A DNA stretch of 64,000 nt, taken from Streptomyces sp. AA1529. Its GTDB lineage: Bacteria; Actinomycetota; Actinomycetes; Streptomycetales; Streptomycetaceae. The translations under genes and the position numbers were made by a program. How positions within the stretch are numbered: the stretch's first letter is position 1; the number at the start of each line of letters is the position of its first letter. The DNA lies in NCBI RefSeq assembly GCF_000280905.1, contig NZ_ALAP01000030.1, forward strand, positions 1 to 64,000. Reading direction: 5' to 3'. Below, piece after piece: positions 31,964 to 40,743 of the stretch. Under the pieces are notes generated by a model. It saw only the letters and a list, made by a program, of their open reading frames with translations, was not told the DNA's origin and did not search any database.

Positions 31964-33112
31964 GTGGCCGAAAACATTCTGATTGTCACCGAGGACGAGG
32001 AACTCCTCGATGACCTACTGCGACTGTGCGCAGCCGCCGGGACGGAGCCCCAGGTCGCGCACGGCGGCCCGGCGGGCGGCGCGGGGTGGGCCACCTGGAG
32101 CGGCGCAGCCTCCTGGGAGCGGGCGCCCCTGGTGCTCGTCGGCGACGACTGCGCCGGTGCCTCCGGCTTCGGCGCCGCCGACGGTACGCCCGGCGCGGAC
32201 GGACCGGTCCCGCGGCGGCCCGGAGTACTGCTGATCGGGCGGGACTGGGACGATCCGGGCGTCTGGGAGCGCGGAGTACGCGTCGGTGCGGAGAGCGTGG
32301 CCCTGCTGCCCGACGCGGAGAGCTGGCTGACCGGCCGCATCGCCGACGCCCTCGAAGGGGTCGGCAGTACGGCGCTGACCGTGGGAGTCGTCGGCGGCAG
32401 GGGCGGAGCCGGGGCCTCCACCCTGGCGTGCGCCCTGGCGGTCACCGCGGCCGCCGCCGGAGAGCGGACGACGCTCGTCGACGCCGACCCGCTCGGCGGC
32501 GGCCTGGACATCCTGCTCGGCGCGGAGCGGACGCAGGGGCTGCGCTGGCCCGACTTCGCGGAATCCCGCGGCCGGGTCGGCGGCGCGGCCCTCGCCGACT
32601 CCCTCCCCCGGCCGCACGAGGTGAGCGTGCTCAGCTGGGACCGGGGCGAGCGCGCGCTGGTACCCGCCGACGCCATGAAGGCGGTGCTCTCCGCAGCCCG
32701 GCGGCGCGGCGGAGTGGTCGTCGTCGATCTGCCCCGCCAGGTCGACGCGACGGTCGCGGAAGCGCTGGTGCAGCTCGACCTCGGGCTCGCGGTCGTCCCC
32801 GCGGAACTGCGCGCCGTCGCCGCGGCCCACCGGGTGGCCGCGCGCACCCGACCGGCGGTCCGCGACCTGCGGGCGGTGGTGCGGCCCCCGGGCGGCCCGC
32901 AGCGCCGCAACCCGCACGACGCCGGACTCGACGACACGGAGGTCGCCCGGCTGCTGGGACTGCCGCTGGCCGGTGAGCTCCCCTGGGAACGCGGACTGCT
33001 CGCGGACGTCGACCGCGGCAGGCCGCCCGGCTCCGCGAAGGACGGCGCCCTGGCCCGCTTCTGCGGCCGGTTCTGGGAGCAGGCGCTCAGCGGCGCGGGA
33101 GCGGCGGCATGA
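31964..33112 (+). CDS. ssd: septum-site-determining / CpaE-like ATPase homologue Ssd
   Basis: 382 aa. The N-terminal part (to about 135) resembles a receiver-like domain; the C-terminal part is MinD/CpaE-like. The Walker A region near 144-153 reads GGRGGAGAST, with Ala where MinD has the P-loop lysine, so nucleotide hydrolysis is doubtful. TLVDADPLGGGLDILLG (switch I) and VVVDLPRQVDATVAEAL (switch II) are kept. In mycobacteria Ssd affects septation; CpaE-type proteins place Tad pili at the pole. It starts the Tad operon (GTG with GGGGAGGG upstream) and overlaps tadA by 4 bp. Confidence 0.9.
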   Translation: MAENILIVTEDEELLDDLLRLCAAAGTEPQVAHGGPAGGAGWATWSGAASWERAPLVLVGDDCAGASGFGAADGTPGADGPVPRRPGVLLIGRDWDDPGVWERGVRVGAESVALLPDAESWLTGRIADALEGVGSTALTVGVVGGRGGAGASTLACALAVTAAAAGERTTLVDADPLGGGLDILLGAERTQGLRWPDFAESRGRVGGAALADSLPRPHEVSVLSWDRGERALVPADAMKAVLSAARRRGGVVVVDLPRQVDATVAEALVQLDLGLAVVPAELRAVAAAHRVAARTRPAVRDLRAVVRPPGGPQRRNPHDAGLDDTEVARLLGLPLAGELPWERGLLADVDRGRPPGSAKDGALARFCGRFWEQALSGAGAAA

Positions 33113-34527
33113 CCGCGCGGGACGACGGCGCGCGAGCGGCCGCGCCGATGACGGGCGCCGCACCCCGCACGGGCGCGACCGGCGCGGGCACCCGGCTGCT
33201 GGACTCGGTGCGGCGCAGCCTCGCCGAAGCGGGCGCCGAGCCGACACCCGCCGGGGTGGCCGCCGCGCTGCGGGCCCAGGGACGGCTGATGGGCGACAGC
33301 GCGGTACTGGGGGTCGTGGAGGCCCTCCGCTCCGAACTCGTCGGGGTCGGCCCGCTCGAACCCCTGCTGGCCGACCCCGAGGCCACCGACGTGCTGGTCA
33401 CCGCGCCCGACCAGGTCTGGGTGGACCGCGGCCGGGGCCTGGAGCCGACCCGGGTGCGCTTCCCCGACGCCGCCGCCGTGCGCAGGCTCGCGCAGCGGCT
33501 GGCGACCTCCGCGGGGCGCCGCCTCGACGACGCCCGGCCCTGGGTCGACGCGCGGCTCCCGGACGGCACCAGACTGCATGCGGTACTGCCCCCGGTCGCC
33601 GTGGGCTGCACCTGCCTGTCCCTGCGGGTGATGCGCCCCCGCGCCTTCGGCCTGGCGGAACTCGTGACCGCCGGGACGGTGCCGCCGGGCGGGGAACGGC
33701 TGCTGCGAGCCGTACTGGACGCCCGCCTCTCCTTCGTCGTCAGCGGCGGCACCGGATGCGGCAAGACGACACTCCTGTCCACCCTGCTGGGGCTGGTCGG
33801 CCCCGACGAACGCATCATCCTCGCCGAGGACTCGGCCGAACTGCGCCCCGACCACCCTCATGTCGTACGGCTGGAGGCACACCCGGCCAACCAGGAGGGC
33901 GTGGGCCGGGTGGAACTGCGCGATCTGGTGCGGCAGGCGCTGCGCATGCGGCCCGACCGCCTGGTCGTGGGCGAGGTCCGGGGGCCCGAGGTCACCGATC
34001 TGCTGGCCGCGCTGAACACCGGTCACGAGGGCGGGTGCGGGACCGTGCACGCCAACGCCGCCGCGGACGTCCCCGCCCGGCTGGAAGCCCTGGCCGGTAC
34101 CGCGGGCCTCGACCGGGCCGCGCTGCACAGCCAGTTGGCGGCGGCGCTGGACCTGATCGTGCACGTGGTCCGCGGGCGCGACGGCAGGCGGCGGATCGCA
34201 CAGATCCATGTGCTGGAGCGGGACGCGGCCGGTCTGGTGGCGACGGTACCGGCCGCCGTGTGGAGCGGTCCGGGAGCGCGCGGCCCTCGTGACCCCGCAA
34301 CCGGGTTCGTCCGGGCGCGCGGCTGGCCGCGGCTGGAGGAGTTGCTCCTGCGGCGGCACGCCGACGGACCGGACGGCGACGGCCTGCCCGCCGAGAGCAC
34401 GGGCCTCCCCGAAAGTGGCGCCTCCGTGGCGGGACGCGCCCCGGGGCCGCTTCCGGCCGTGGCCGGTGCCGTGGCGGCACCGGTGCCACCGACCGGGCCA
34501 TGGCCCATGCAGAGGAGCCCCCGATGA
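33109..34527 (+). CDS. tadA: TadA/CpaF-type secretion ATPase
   Basis: 472 aa. GSPII_E-family ATPase that powers Tad (Flp) pilus assembly in the cytoplasm. The N-terminal helical domain is followed by Walker A VSGGTGCGKTTLLSTL (near 211), the Asp box-like ILAEDSAELRPDHPHV, Walker B region RPDRLVVGEVRGPEV and the His box TGHEGGCGTVHAN. Residues after about 400 are Pro/Ala/Gly-rich and extra to the family. It overlaps ssd upstream and tadB downstream by 4 bp each. Confidence 0.93.
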   Translation: MTARDDGARAAAPMTGAAPRTGATGAGTRLLDSVRRSLAEAGAEPTPAGVAAALRAQGRLMGDSAVLGVVEALRSELVGVGPLEPLLADPEATDVLVTAPDQVWVDRGRGLEPTRVRFPDAAAVRRLAQRLATSAGRRLDDARPWVDARLPDGTRLHAVLPPVAVGCTCLSLRVMRPRAFGLAELVTAGTVPPGGERLLRAVLDARLSFVVSGGTGCGKTTLLSTLLGLVGPDERIILAEDSAELRPDHPHVVRLEAHPANQEGVGRVELRDLVRQALRMRPDRLVVGEVRGPEVTDLLAALNTGHEGGCGTVHANAAADVPARLEALAGTAGLDRAALHSQLAAALDLIVHVVRGRDGRRRIAQIHVLERDAAGLVATVPAAVWSGPGARGPRDPATGFVRARGWPRLEELLLRRHADGPDGDGLPAESTGLPESGASVAGRAPGPLPAVAGAVAAPVPPTGPWPMQRSPR

Positions 34528-35522
34528 GCGGTACCGCAGCCCTCGCGGCGGGGATCGAAGCCCCGGTGACCCATGCGGCGTACGCCGCGGCGATGTGCGC
34601 GGGCGCGGCGGCCTGGCTGCTGACCGGGCGCCATGAAGGAGCCCGGCGGGCCAGACTGCTGCTCGCGGGCGGAGCGGAGACACCGGCGCGGCGCCCGGCG
34701 GTCGCCCTGCCGGACCGCTGGCGGGAAGCCACCGCCGCGGCCCGTGCACGCTTCGCCGCACGGGCCGGGCACGAGTGGTGGTGCCTGCTGGCAGGAGTGC
34801 TGGTGGCGCTGCTGGGCCGGTCCTGGATCCCGGCGTCGGCCGGGCTCGCCGCCGTCCCCCTGGCCCGGCGGTGGCTGCGGCGGCGTGCCGCGGGGCGACT
34901 GGCACAGGAGCGCGAGACCGCCGTGGTCCGACTGTGCGGGGCGGTCGCGGGCGAACTGCGGGCCGGGCGGCAGCCGGACGGCGCGCTGCTGGCCGTCGAC
35001 CGTGCGGCGCTGCGCTGCCTGGGGGATGCGGGGGCAGCGGTGCTCGCCGCGGCCCGGTTCGGTGGCGATGTACCGGCGGCGCTGCGCGAGGCGGCGCTGC
35101 TGCCCGGAGCGGAGGGGCTGGCCGGGGCGGCTGCCTGCTGGCAGGTGGCCGTCGAAGGCGGAGCAGGGCTCGCCGAGGGGCTGGAACGGGTCGCCGGAGC
35201 GGTGCGCGCACACGGCGAGCAACGTGCGGAACTGCGGGCACAGCTGGCCGGGCCCCGCTCCACCACCCTGGTGCTGGCGCTGCTGCCGGTCTTCGGGCTG
35301 GCCCTGGGCACCGCCATGGACGCCGATCCGCTCTGGATCCTCCTGCACACACCGACCGGATTCGGCTGCCTCGTCGTCGGAGCGCTGCTGGAGTGGGCCG
35401 GGCTGCTGTGGGTCACCCGCATCGTGCGCGCCGCCGAGGGCGCAGCCGAACCCGCCGCTGTCACTGCTCCCGCCCCCGAGGCGGAGCGGGGCGCACAGCC
35501 CGGCAGGAGCTGGTCGAGGTGA
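34524..35522 (+). CDS. tadB: TadB-like membrane platform protein
   Basis: 332 aa. GSPII_F-type layout: TM segments in the N-terminal third (about 12-32 and 80-110), a cytoplasmic helical domain containing LCGAVAGELRAGRQPDGALL and ALREAALLPGAEGLAGAA, then two C-terminal TM helices (LVLALLPVFGLALGTAMD, LVVGALLEWAGLLWV). It forms the inner-membrane platform with TadC. It starts at ATG 34524, overlapping the tadA stop, and its TGA overlaps tadC. Confidence 0.88.
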   Translation: MSGTAALAAGIEAPVTHAAYAAAMCAGAAAWLLTGRHEGARRARLLLAGGAETPARRPAVALPDRWREATAAARARFAARAGHEWWCLLAGVLVALLGRSWIPASAGLAAVPLARRWLRRRAAGRLAQERETAVVRLCGAVAGELRAGRQPDGALLAVDRAALRCLGDAGAAVLAAARFGGDVPAALREAALLPGAEGLAGAAACWQVAVEGGAGLAEGLERVAGAVRAHGEQRAELRAQLAGPRSTTLVLALLPVFGLALGTAMDADPLWILLHTPTGFGCLVVGALLEWAGLLWVTRIVRAAEGAAEPAAVTAPAPEAERGAQPGRSWSR

Positions 35523-36364
35523 GCGCCGGATGGGTCGGCGTTTTCCCCAGGGTGTGGACATGGGTCCCGGCTGCCGCGGGGACGCTGGCGGCAGCGTGGA
35601 GCATGGCGCAGGCACTGGCCGCACTCAAGACGGAGGGATCGGTGCGGCGCCGCGCACACCTCCTGTGCGGGGTCCCGGCGGAGCGGAGACCGGGCGGGAC
35701 CGGCCCCGGACCGAGGGGCCGACGGACGGGCACCGGGAAGCGGTTCACCGCCGGACTGCGCACGAGGCGGGCACGCGAGGGCGCCGCTTCGACGGGCGCC
35801 GGTGTGCTGGGACTTCTGCTGATCGGCGGCGCGGCCGGATGGCCGGTGGGTGGCGCGGCCGCCTGGGGGACGTGGCGCCTGCTGCGGCGGCGGGCCGCCG
35901 CGCAGGATCCCCGGAGCAGCACGGAGCGGACCGAAGAGGAACAGCTCCCCCTGGTCGCCGAGCTGATCGCGGCCTGTCTGGCAGCCGGGGCCGGTCCCGG
36001 CCGCGCCGCCGAGGCCGTCGGGAGCTCGGTCGGCGGCCCGTTGGGGACCCGGCTGGTGCGAGCCGCCGTGGAGCTGCGCCTGGGGGCCGAACCCGCACTG
36101 GTGTGGGGGCGGTTCGCCGAGCGGCCCTGGGGCGTGGAGTTCGCGCGGTGCATGGAGCGTGCCGGAGCAGCGGGAGTGCCCGCGGTCGAGTCCGTCGCCC
36201 GGCTGGCCGCCGAGCTGCGAGGTGGCCGGGCCCGGGCCGCCGGCAGCCGGGCGAGACGGGCGGCGGTACTGGTCACCGGTCCCCTGGGGCTGTGCTTCCT
36301 GCCCGCGTTCCTGGTGGTCGGAGTCGTACCCGTGCTGCTGGGGCTCGCCCGGTCGCTGTGGTGA
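35519..36364 (+). CDS. tadC: TadC-like membrane platform protein
   Basis: 281 aa from GTG 35519. An N-terminal hydrophobic stretch (VPAAAGTLAAAWSMAQALAA) is followed by TM helices near 98-120, the cytoplasmic helical part with LPLVAELIAACLAAGAGPG and CMERAGAAGVPAVESVARLA, and a C-terminal TM (LVTGPLGLCFLPAFLVVGVV). This is the partner of TadB. The GTGA overlap shows translational coupling. Confidence 0.87.
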   Translation: MSAGWVGVFPRVWTWVPAAAGTLAAAWSMAQALAALKTEGSVRRRAHLLCGVPAERRPGGTGPGPRGRRTGTGKRFTAGLRTRRAREGAASTGAGVLGLLLIGGAAGWPVGGAAAWGTWRLLRRRAAAQDPRSSTERTEEEQLPLVAELIAACLAAGAGPGRAAEAVGSSVGGPLGTRLVRAAVELRLGAEPALVWGRFAERPWGVEFARCMERAGAAGVPAVESVARLAAELRGGRARAAGSRARRAAVLVTGPLGLCFLPAFLVVGVVPVLLGLARSLW

Positions 36365-36459
36365 GCGGCGGCAGGCGGCACACGGGCCGGTCGCGGGCTG
36401 TGAGCGGCTCGCTCCGTGCGGACATCGAGAGAGGACATCGGGTGAGGGAGGACGAGCGG

Positions 36460-36669
36460 ATGACGGGAGTCGCGAGGCTGCGTCGGCTGTGGGAGCGCGC
36501 GAAGCGGCGGCGCCCCGGCGGCGACAGGGGGATGAGCACGGCCGAGTACGCCATGGGCACCCTCGCAGCGGTCGCGCTGGCCGCAGTGCTCTACAAGGTC
36601 GTCACCAGCGGCGCGGTGAGCGCCCAGTTGCAAAGTCTCGTCGAACGGGCGCTCCATGCGCCGTTCTGA
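36460..36669 (+). CDS. Flp/Tad-type pilin (DUF4244)
   Basis: 69 aa. The basic N-terminus (RLRRLWERAKRRRPGGDRG) ends at a prepilin-peptidase-like site RG/MSTAEYA, with Glu at +5 of the mature part, then a hydrophobic helix (MGTLAAVALAAVLYKVVTSG) and a short tail. This is the DUF4244 pilin type always found after tadC in actinobacterial Tad loci. ATG 36460 was chosen; a GTG at 36442 adds six residues and has an equally good ribosome-binding site. It overlaps tadE by 14 bp. Confidence 0.88.
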   Translation: MTGVARLRRLWERAKRRRPGGDRGMSTAEYAMGTLAAVALAAVLYKVVTSGAVSAQLQSLVERALHAPF

Positions 36670-37126
36670 CCGGGCGCCGGGCCGGGGCCGGAGGTCCGGA
36701 GGCGGACGGCCCGGCCGTGGACAGTGGGTCCAGGGCCCCGGCGCGGGCGCTGGAAGGCGGCGGCGGAGGGCCGATCGGTGTGCCGGATATGTGACAGCGG
36801 AGGCCGCCGTGGTGATCCCGGCGCTGGTGCTCCTGGTGGCCGGGCTCCTGTGGGGGCTGATGGCCGCGGTGGCCCGGATCCAGTGCGTGGACGCGGCGCG
36901 CGCCGGAGCACGGGCGGCTGCCCGCGGCGAACCCGAGGACGCCGTCCGGCAGGCTGCGCGAACGGCCGCCCCGCCCGGCGCTCGGGTGAAGACGGTACGG
37001 AAGGGCGAACTGGTGCGAGTCGCGGTGCGTGCACGAACGGCCGGCCCGGGCCCGCTGACCGTGGAGCTGCGCTCGGAGGCGGTCGCGCTGGACGAGAGGA
37101 GGGCGGGTGGCAGCCGGATTCCGTGA
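36656..37126 (+). CDS. TadE-like minor pilin
   Basis: 156 aa. After a long Arg/Gly-rich N-terminal stretch (about 44 residues) comes the TadE signature: YVTAEAAVVIPALVLLVAGL with Glu at the +5-like position and a single TM helix, then QCVDAARAGARAAARGE and a beta-rich tail. Minor pseudopilin of the Tad system. Overlaps the pilin (upstream) and the next gene (20 bp). The real start may be the GTG near position 36787 (TAEAAVV), which would trim the low-complexity N-terminus. Confidence 0.83.
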   Translation: MRRSDRAPGRGRRSGGGRPGRGQWVQGPGAGAGRRRRRADRCAGYVTAEAAVVIPALVLLVAGLLWGLMAAVARIQCVDAARAGARAAARGEPEDAVRQAARTAAPPGARVKTVRKGELVRVAVRARTAGPGPLTVELRSEAVALDERRAGGSRIP

Positions 37127-37772
37127 GGACGGAGGGTCCGCTTCGGTATGGGCGGCACTGAGCGTCGTGGTGCTGTGCGGCGTGTTCGCGGGAGTGCTGG
37201 GTTTCGGCCAGGCGGTCTGGATACGGCACCGGGCGGGCGCCGCCGCCGATCTGGCGGCGCTCGCCGCGGCCGACCGTGCGCCGGCCGGCCCGGCCCGGGC
37301 CTGTGCGACGGCGCGCCGGGTGGCCCGGGCGCAGCACACGCGGGTGGCCCGCTGCACGGTCCGGGGCGAGGTCGCGGATCTGGAGACACGACTGCGGTGG
37401 GGGCCCTGGACGGCGCGAGCGCGTGCCCGTGCCGGCCCGGCCGACCTCCCGGCCGCGGACGGGGCCACCGGCGCGGCGGACGCCGACCGCCCACCGATGC
37501 CGTCGGTTGCGCGACCGGAGGAAGGAGGCGCCGGGGAAGCGGGCCCGGCGGCGGTTCAGGTGGCGGAGCGGAGGAGTTCGGTGAGGAGCCGGACGGCACC
37601 GCGCTTGTGGAGCGGGTCGTTGGCGTTTCCGCACTTGGGCGACTGGATGCACGAGGGGCAGCCCGCCTCGCACTCGCAGGCGGCGATGGCGTCGCGGGTG
37701 GCGGTCAGCCAGCCGCGCGCGGTGTGGAAGGCCCGCTCGGCGAAGCCGGCCCCGCCGGGCTGGCCGTCGTAG
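37107..37772 (+). CDS. second TadE-like protein (Rv3654c-type), extended into mrfA antisense
   Basis: 221 aa from GTG 37107. Residues 1 to about 75 match the family: REDGGSASVWAALSVVVLCG with one TM helix, and the conserved HRAGAAADLAALAAAD. Members are usually about 120-150 aa. Here no stop occurs at the usual place, and the frame runs 217 bp into the 3' end of the opposite-strand helicase gene, giving a tail (after about residue 150) with no family character. The tail is probably non-functional read-through of coding DNA. Confidence 0.75.
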   Translation: MAAGFREDGGSASVWAALSVVVLCGVFAGVLGFGQAVWIRHRAGAAADLAALAAADRAPAGPARACATARRVARAQHTRVARCTVRGEVADLETRLRWGPWTARARARAGPADLPAADGATGAADADRPPMPSVARPEEGGAGEAGPAAVQVAERRSSVRSRTAPRLWSGSLAFPHLGDWMHEGQPASHSQAAMASRVAVSQPRAVWKARSAKPAPPGWPS

Positions 37773-40075
37773 ACGAAGACGGTGGGAAGGAGCGTGTCCG
37801 GGTGCAGGGCGATGGAGACCCCGCCGATGTCCCAGCGGTCGCAGGTGGCGAACAGCGGCAGCATGCCGATGGCCGCGTGCTCGGCGGCGTGCAGCGAACC
37901 GGCCAGGATCTCCGGGTCGATCCGGGCGGCGTCGAGCTGGTCCTCGGTGACGGTCCACCACACCGCGCGGGTGCGCAGGGTGCGGGGCGGCAGGTCGAGC
38001 TTGGTCTCGCCGAGGACCTCGCCGGTCAGCAGGCGGCGGCGCAGATAGGAGACGACCTGGTTGGTGACCTCGACGGAGCCGAAGCACAGCCGGGCGTCGC
38101 CCCAGGGGCGCTCGGCCTCGGTCTTCAGCACGGCGAGAGAGGTGGTGTCACGCGCCATCGTGGTCCACGGCGGCGACGCCTCCTCGACGAGCGCGGCCGA
38201 GTCCTCCAGATCGAGCCGGCGCACCACATAGGTGCGGCCCTGGTGCAGATGGACCGCGCCCTCGTGGACGGTGGTGTGTGCGGCACCGGCGTCGACGGTG
38301 CCCAGCAGCCGCCCCGTGCCCTCCTCCACCACCTGCACCGGCTTCCCGCCGCTGCCGCGGATGTCGGTCAGGTCGGCGGCCCGCTCCTTGCGGGTCCAGT
38401 GCCAGCCGGAGCTGCGGCGCCGCAGCAGCTTGCGCTCTTCGAGCTTGCCCAGCAGCTCCGGCGTCTCCGGCCCGAAGAGGGCGAAGTCGGATTCGGTGAG
38501 CGGGAGCTCGGCTGCGGCTGCGCACAGGTGGGGCGCCAGGACATAGGGGTTGTGCGGATCCAGGACGGTGGACTCGACCGGGGTGTGGAAGACGGACTCG
38601 GGGTGGTGGACGAGATAGGTGTCCAGCGGCTCGTCCCGGGCGATCATGATGGCCAGCGCGCCCTGACCGGCCCGGCCCGCCCGCCCGGCCTGCTGCCAGA
38701 GTGACGCGCGGGTGCCGGGGTAGCCGGTGATGAGGACGGCGTCCAGACCGGAGATGTCGATACCGAGTTCCAGCGCGTTCGTGGCGGCGAGCCCCAGCAG
38801 CTCGCCGGTGTGCAGCGCCCGCTCCAGGGCGCGCCGTTCCTCGGGCAGATAACCGCCCCGGTAGGCCGCGATCCGCGCGGACAGCCCGGCAGGCCGCTTC
38901 GCGCCCGGTACCGGGTCCCCGGCGCCGTGGGATTCCCCGGCGCCGCGGCTGCCGGGCGTCGCGCCGGTGTCGTGCGCCGCCCCCGGTGCCGGACTCCCGG
39001 CGGGGCCGGGGCGGCGGGGCGCGGGGAGAGCGGCGAGGCGGTCCTGGGCGATGAGGGAGATCAGCTCGGCGCCGCGGCGGGAGCGTACGAAGGCGACAGT
39101 ACGTACCTCCTGGGCCGCCAGATCGGTGAGCAGCTCGGCGGCCTCGGCGGTGGCGGTGCGCCGGACCGGGGCGCCGCGTTCGCCCTCCAGTTCGGTCAAC
39201 GGCGGCTCCCACAGGGCGAAGACGGTCTCTCCTCGCGGGGAGGTGTCCTCGGTGATCTCGACCGGGCGCACACCGGTGAGCCGGGCCGCTCCCTCGCCGG
39301 GCGCCGCCGCGGTGGCGGAGGCCAGCAGGAAGACCGGTTCGGAGCCGTAGCGCGCGCACACCCGGCGCAGGCGCCGCAGCACCTGGGCGACGTGGGAGCC
39401 GAAGACGCCGCGGTAGGTGTGGCACTCGTCGACGACCACGTAGCGCAGGGCCCGCAGGAAGGAGGACCACCGGCTGTGGCCCGGAAGCAGGCCGCGGTGG
39501 AGCATGTCCGGGTTGGTCAGCACGTAATTGGCGTACAGCCGCACCCATTCGCGCTCTTCCACCGGAGTGTCCCCGTCGAAGACGGCCGCCCGCACTCCGG
39601 TGCCCAGCGGGGTGGCCAGATGCGTCACGGCGCGCCGTTGGTCCGCCGCGAGCGCCTTGGTGGGCGAGAGGTACAGCGCGGTGGCGCCGCGTCCGTTCGG
39701 GGCCTCCGAACCGTCCAGCAGGGTGCTGAGCACGGGGACGAGATAGGAGAGGGATTTTCCGGAGGCGGTACCTGTGGCAATGATCACGGAGTCGCCGTCG
39801 AGGGCGTGGGCGGCGGCGCGGGCCTGGTGTTCCCAGGGGCGGTCGATGCCCGTCTGCTGCACGGCATCGATCACTTCCGGCCGGATCCGGTCGGGCCATT
39901 CTGCATGGCGACCGTTTCGCGGGGGCAAGTGCTCCGTATGGGTGACACGCCCGGCGCGGTCCGGCCCCCTGGTGAGACGAGCGAGCACGTCGCGAGGGTC
40001 GCCGCGGGAGGCCGAGCGCTGCGGCTCGACTCGCGGGCGTACGCTCGCGGACCGGGTGTGCTGTTCGTTGGCCAT
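37556..40075 (-). CDS. MrfA/YprA-type DEAD-DECH repair helicase
   Basis: 839 aa. Superfamily 2 helicase: Walker A ATGTASGKSLSYLVPVL, DECH motif (VVVDECHTYRGVFGSHV), motif III SATA, motif VI QQAGRAGRAGQGALA. The C-terminal part is a DUF1998/MrfB-linked zinc module with four Cys (CECEAGCPSCIQSPKC). In Bacillus, MrfA repairs mitomycin-type crosslinks in a Uvr-independent pathway; its nuclease partner MrfB is not seen in the window. The start is ATG 40075 (MANEQHTRSA); an upstream ATG is possible. Convergent overlap with the tadE2 frame at 37556-37772; divergent from bldG. Confidence 0.93.
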   Translation of the reverse strand: MANEQHTRSASVRPRVEPQRSASRGDPRDVLARLTRGPDRAGRVTHTEHLPPRNGRHAEWPDRIRPEVIDAVQQTGIDRPWEHQARAAAHALDGDSVIIATGTASGKSLSYLVPVLSTLLDGSEAPNGRGATALYLSPTKALAADQRRAVTHLATPLGTGVRAAVFDGDTPVEEREWVRLYANYVLTNPDMLHRGLLPGHSRWSSFLRALRYVVVDECHTYRGVFGSHVAQVLRRLRRVCARYGSEPVFLLASATAAAPGEGAARLTGVRPVEITEDTSPRGETVFALWEPPLTELEGERGAPVRRTATAEAAELLTDLAAQEVRTVAFVRSRRGAELISLIAQDRLAALPAPRRPGPAGSPAPGAAHDTGATPGSRGAGESHGAGDPVPGAKRPAGLSARIAAYRGGYLPEERRALERALHTGELLGLAATNALELGIDISGLDAVLITGYPGTRASLWQQAGRAGRAGQGALAIMIARDEPLDTYLVHHPESVFHTPVESTVLDPHNPYVLAPHLCAAAAELPLTESDFALFGPETPELLGKLEERKLLRRRSSGWHWTRKERAADLTDIRGSGGKPVQVVEEGTGRLLGTVDAGAAHTTVHEGAVHLHQGRTYVVRRLDLEDSAALVEEASPPWTTMARDTTSLAVLKTEAERPWGDARLCFGSVEVTNQVVSYLRRRLLTGEVLGETKLDLPPRTLRTRAVWWTVTEDQLDAARIDPEILAGSLHAAEHAAIGMLPLFATCDRWDIGGVSIALHPDTLLPTVFVYDGQPGGAGFAERAFHTARGWLTATRDAIAACECEAGCPSCIQSPKCGNANDPLHKRGAVRLLTELLRSAT

Positions 40076-40264
40076 CGGTACCGAGTGTGTCACTGGCGAG
40101 GCGGACAATGACCGCAAGGCGTCGTCCCCTCCTGCTGGTAAGTGATTGAATGCCTCTGCGGCTGCCGATCCGTCCCCTGCCTTTGGGGGTACCTCCCTCC
40201 GTCAGGGCAGGGGGAGGGAGAACCGAGGGGGCTGACCGCTCGATAGCAAGGTGCTGGAGGATCC

Positions 40265-40606
40265 GTGGACCTGTCCCTGTCGACCCGAACCGTAGGCGAT
40301 CGCACGATCGTCGAGGTCGGTGGCGAGATTGATGTATACACCGCGCCCAAGCTGCGTGAGCAGTTGGTCGAGCTCGTAAACGACGGCAGCTACCACCTCG
40401 TCGTGGACATGGAGGGCGTCGACTTCCTCGACTCCACCGGGCTCGGCGTGCTCGTGGGTGGGCTCAAGCGGGTGCGTGCCCACGAGGGCTCGCTGCGCCT
40501 GGTGTGCAACCAGGAGCGCATTCTCAAGATCTTCCGGATCACCGGTCTCACGAAGGTGTTCCCGATCCATTCCTCGGTCGACGAGGCCGTAGCGGCCACT
40601 GACTGA
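40265..40606 (+). CDS. bldG: anti-anti-sigma factor BldG
   Basis: 113 aa STAS protein of the SpoIIAA family. The phosphorylation site is Ser57 in [20 protein letters not shown] start with GGTGCTGGAGG upstream. BldG binds anti-sigma factors such as ApgA, UshX/RsbA-type kinases and others, and is essential for aerial growth and antibiotic production in S. coelicolor. The downstream apgA-like gene and the near-identical sequence to known BldG make the identification firm. Confidence 0.98.
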   Translation: MDLSLSTRTVGDRTIVEVGGEIDVYTAPKLREQLVELVNDGSYHLVVDMEGVDFLDSTGLGVLVGGLKRVRAHEGSLRLVCNQERILKIFRITGLTKVFPIHSSVDEAVAATD

Positions 40607-40615
40607 CATGCCGGA

Positions 40616-40649
40616 CCGCCGGTCCGTCCCCAGTGGGGCGGACCGGCGG
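40616..40649 (+). terminator. bldG-apgA intercistronic hairpin
   Basis: CCGCCGGTCCG-T-CCC (40616-40630) pairs with GGGCGGACCGGCGG (40636-40649), loop CAGTG, bulged T. There is no U-run. It begins 10 bp past the bldG stop and fits the known existence of both mono- and bicistronic bldG messages in S. coelicolor, acting as partial terminator or 3' stabiliser. Confidence 0.75.
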
Positions 40650-40743
40650 CTCATCGGCTGACTGGCGCTTGGGCGCCGGGGCCCGGCTCTCCGAGTCCTC
40701 GGACGGACATCGCAGACTTTCAGGGAAGACCGAGGGGGATGGC

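Noticed and set aside
31831..35352. Long minus-strand frame opposite the Tad genes
   Set aside because: Antisense shadow of ssd/tadA/tadB.
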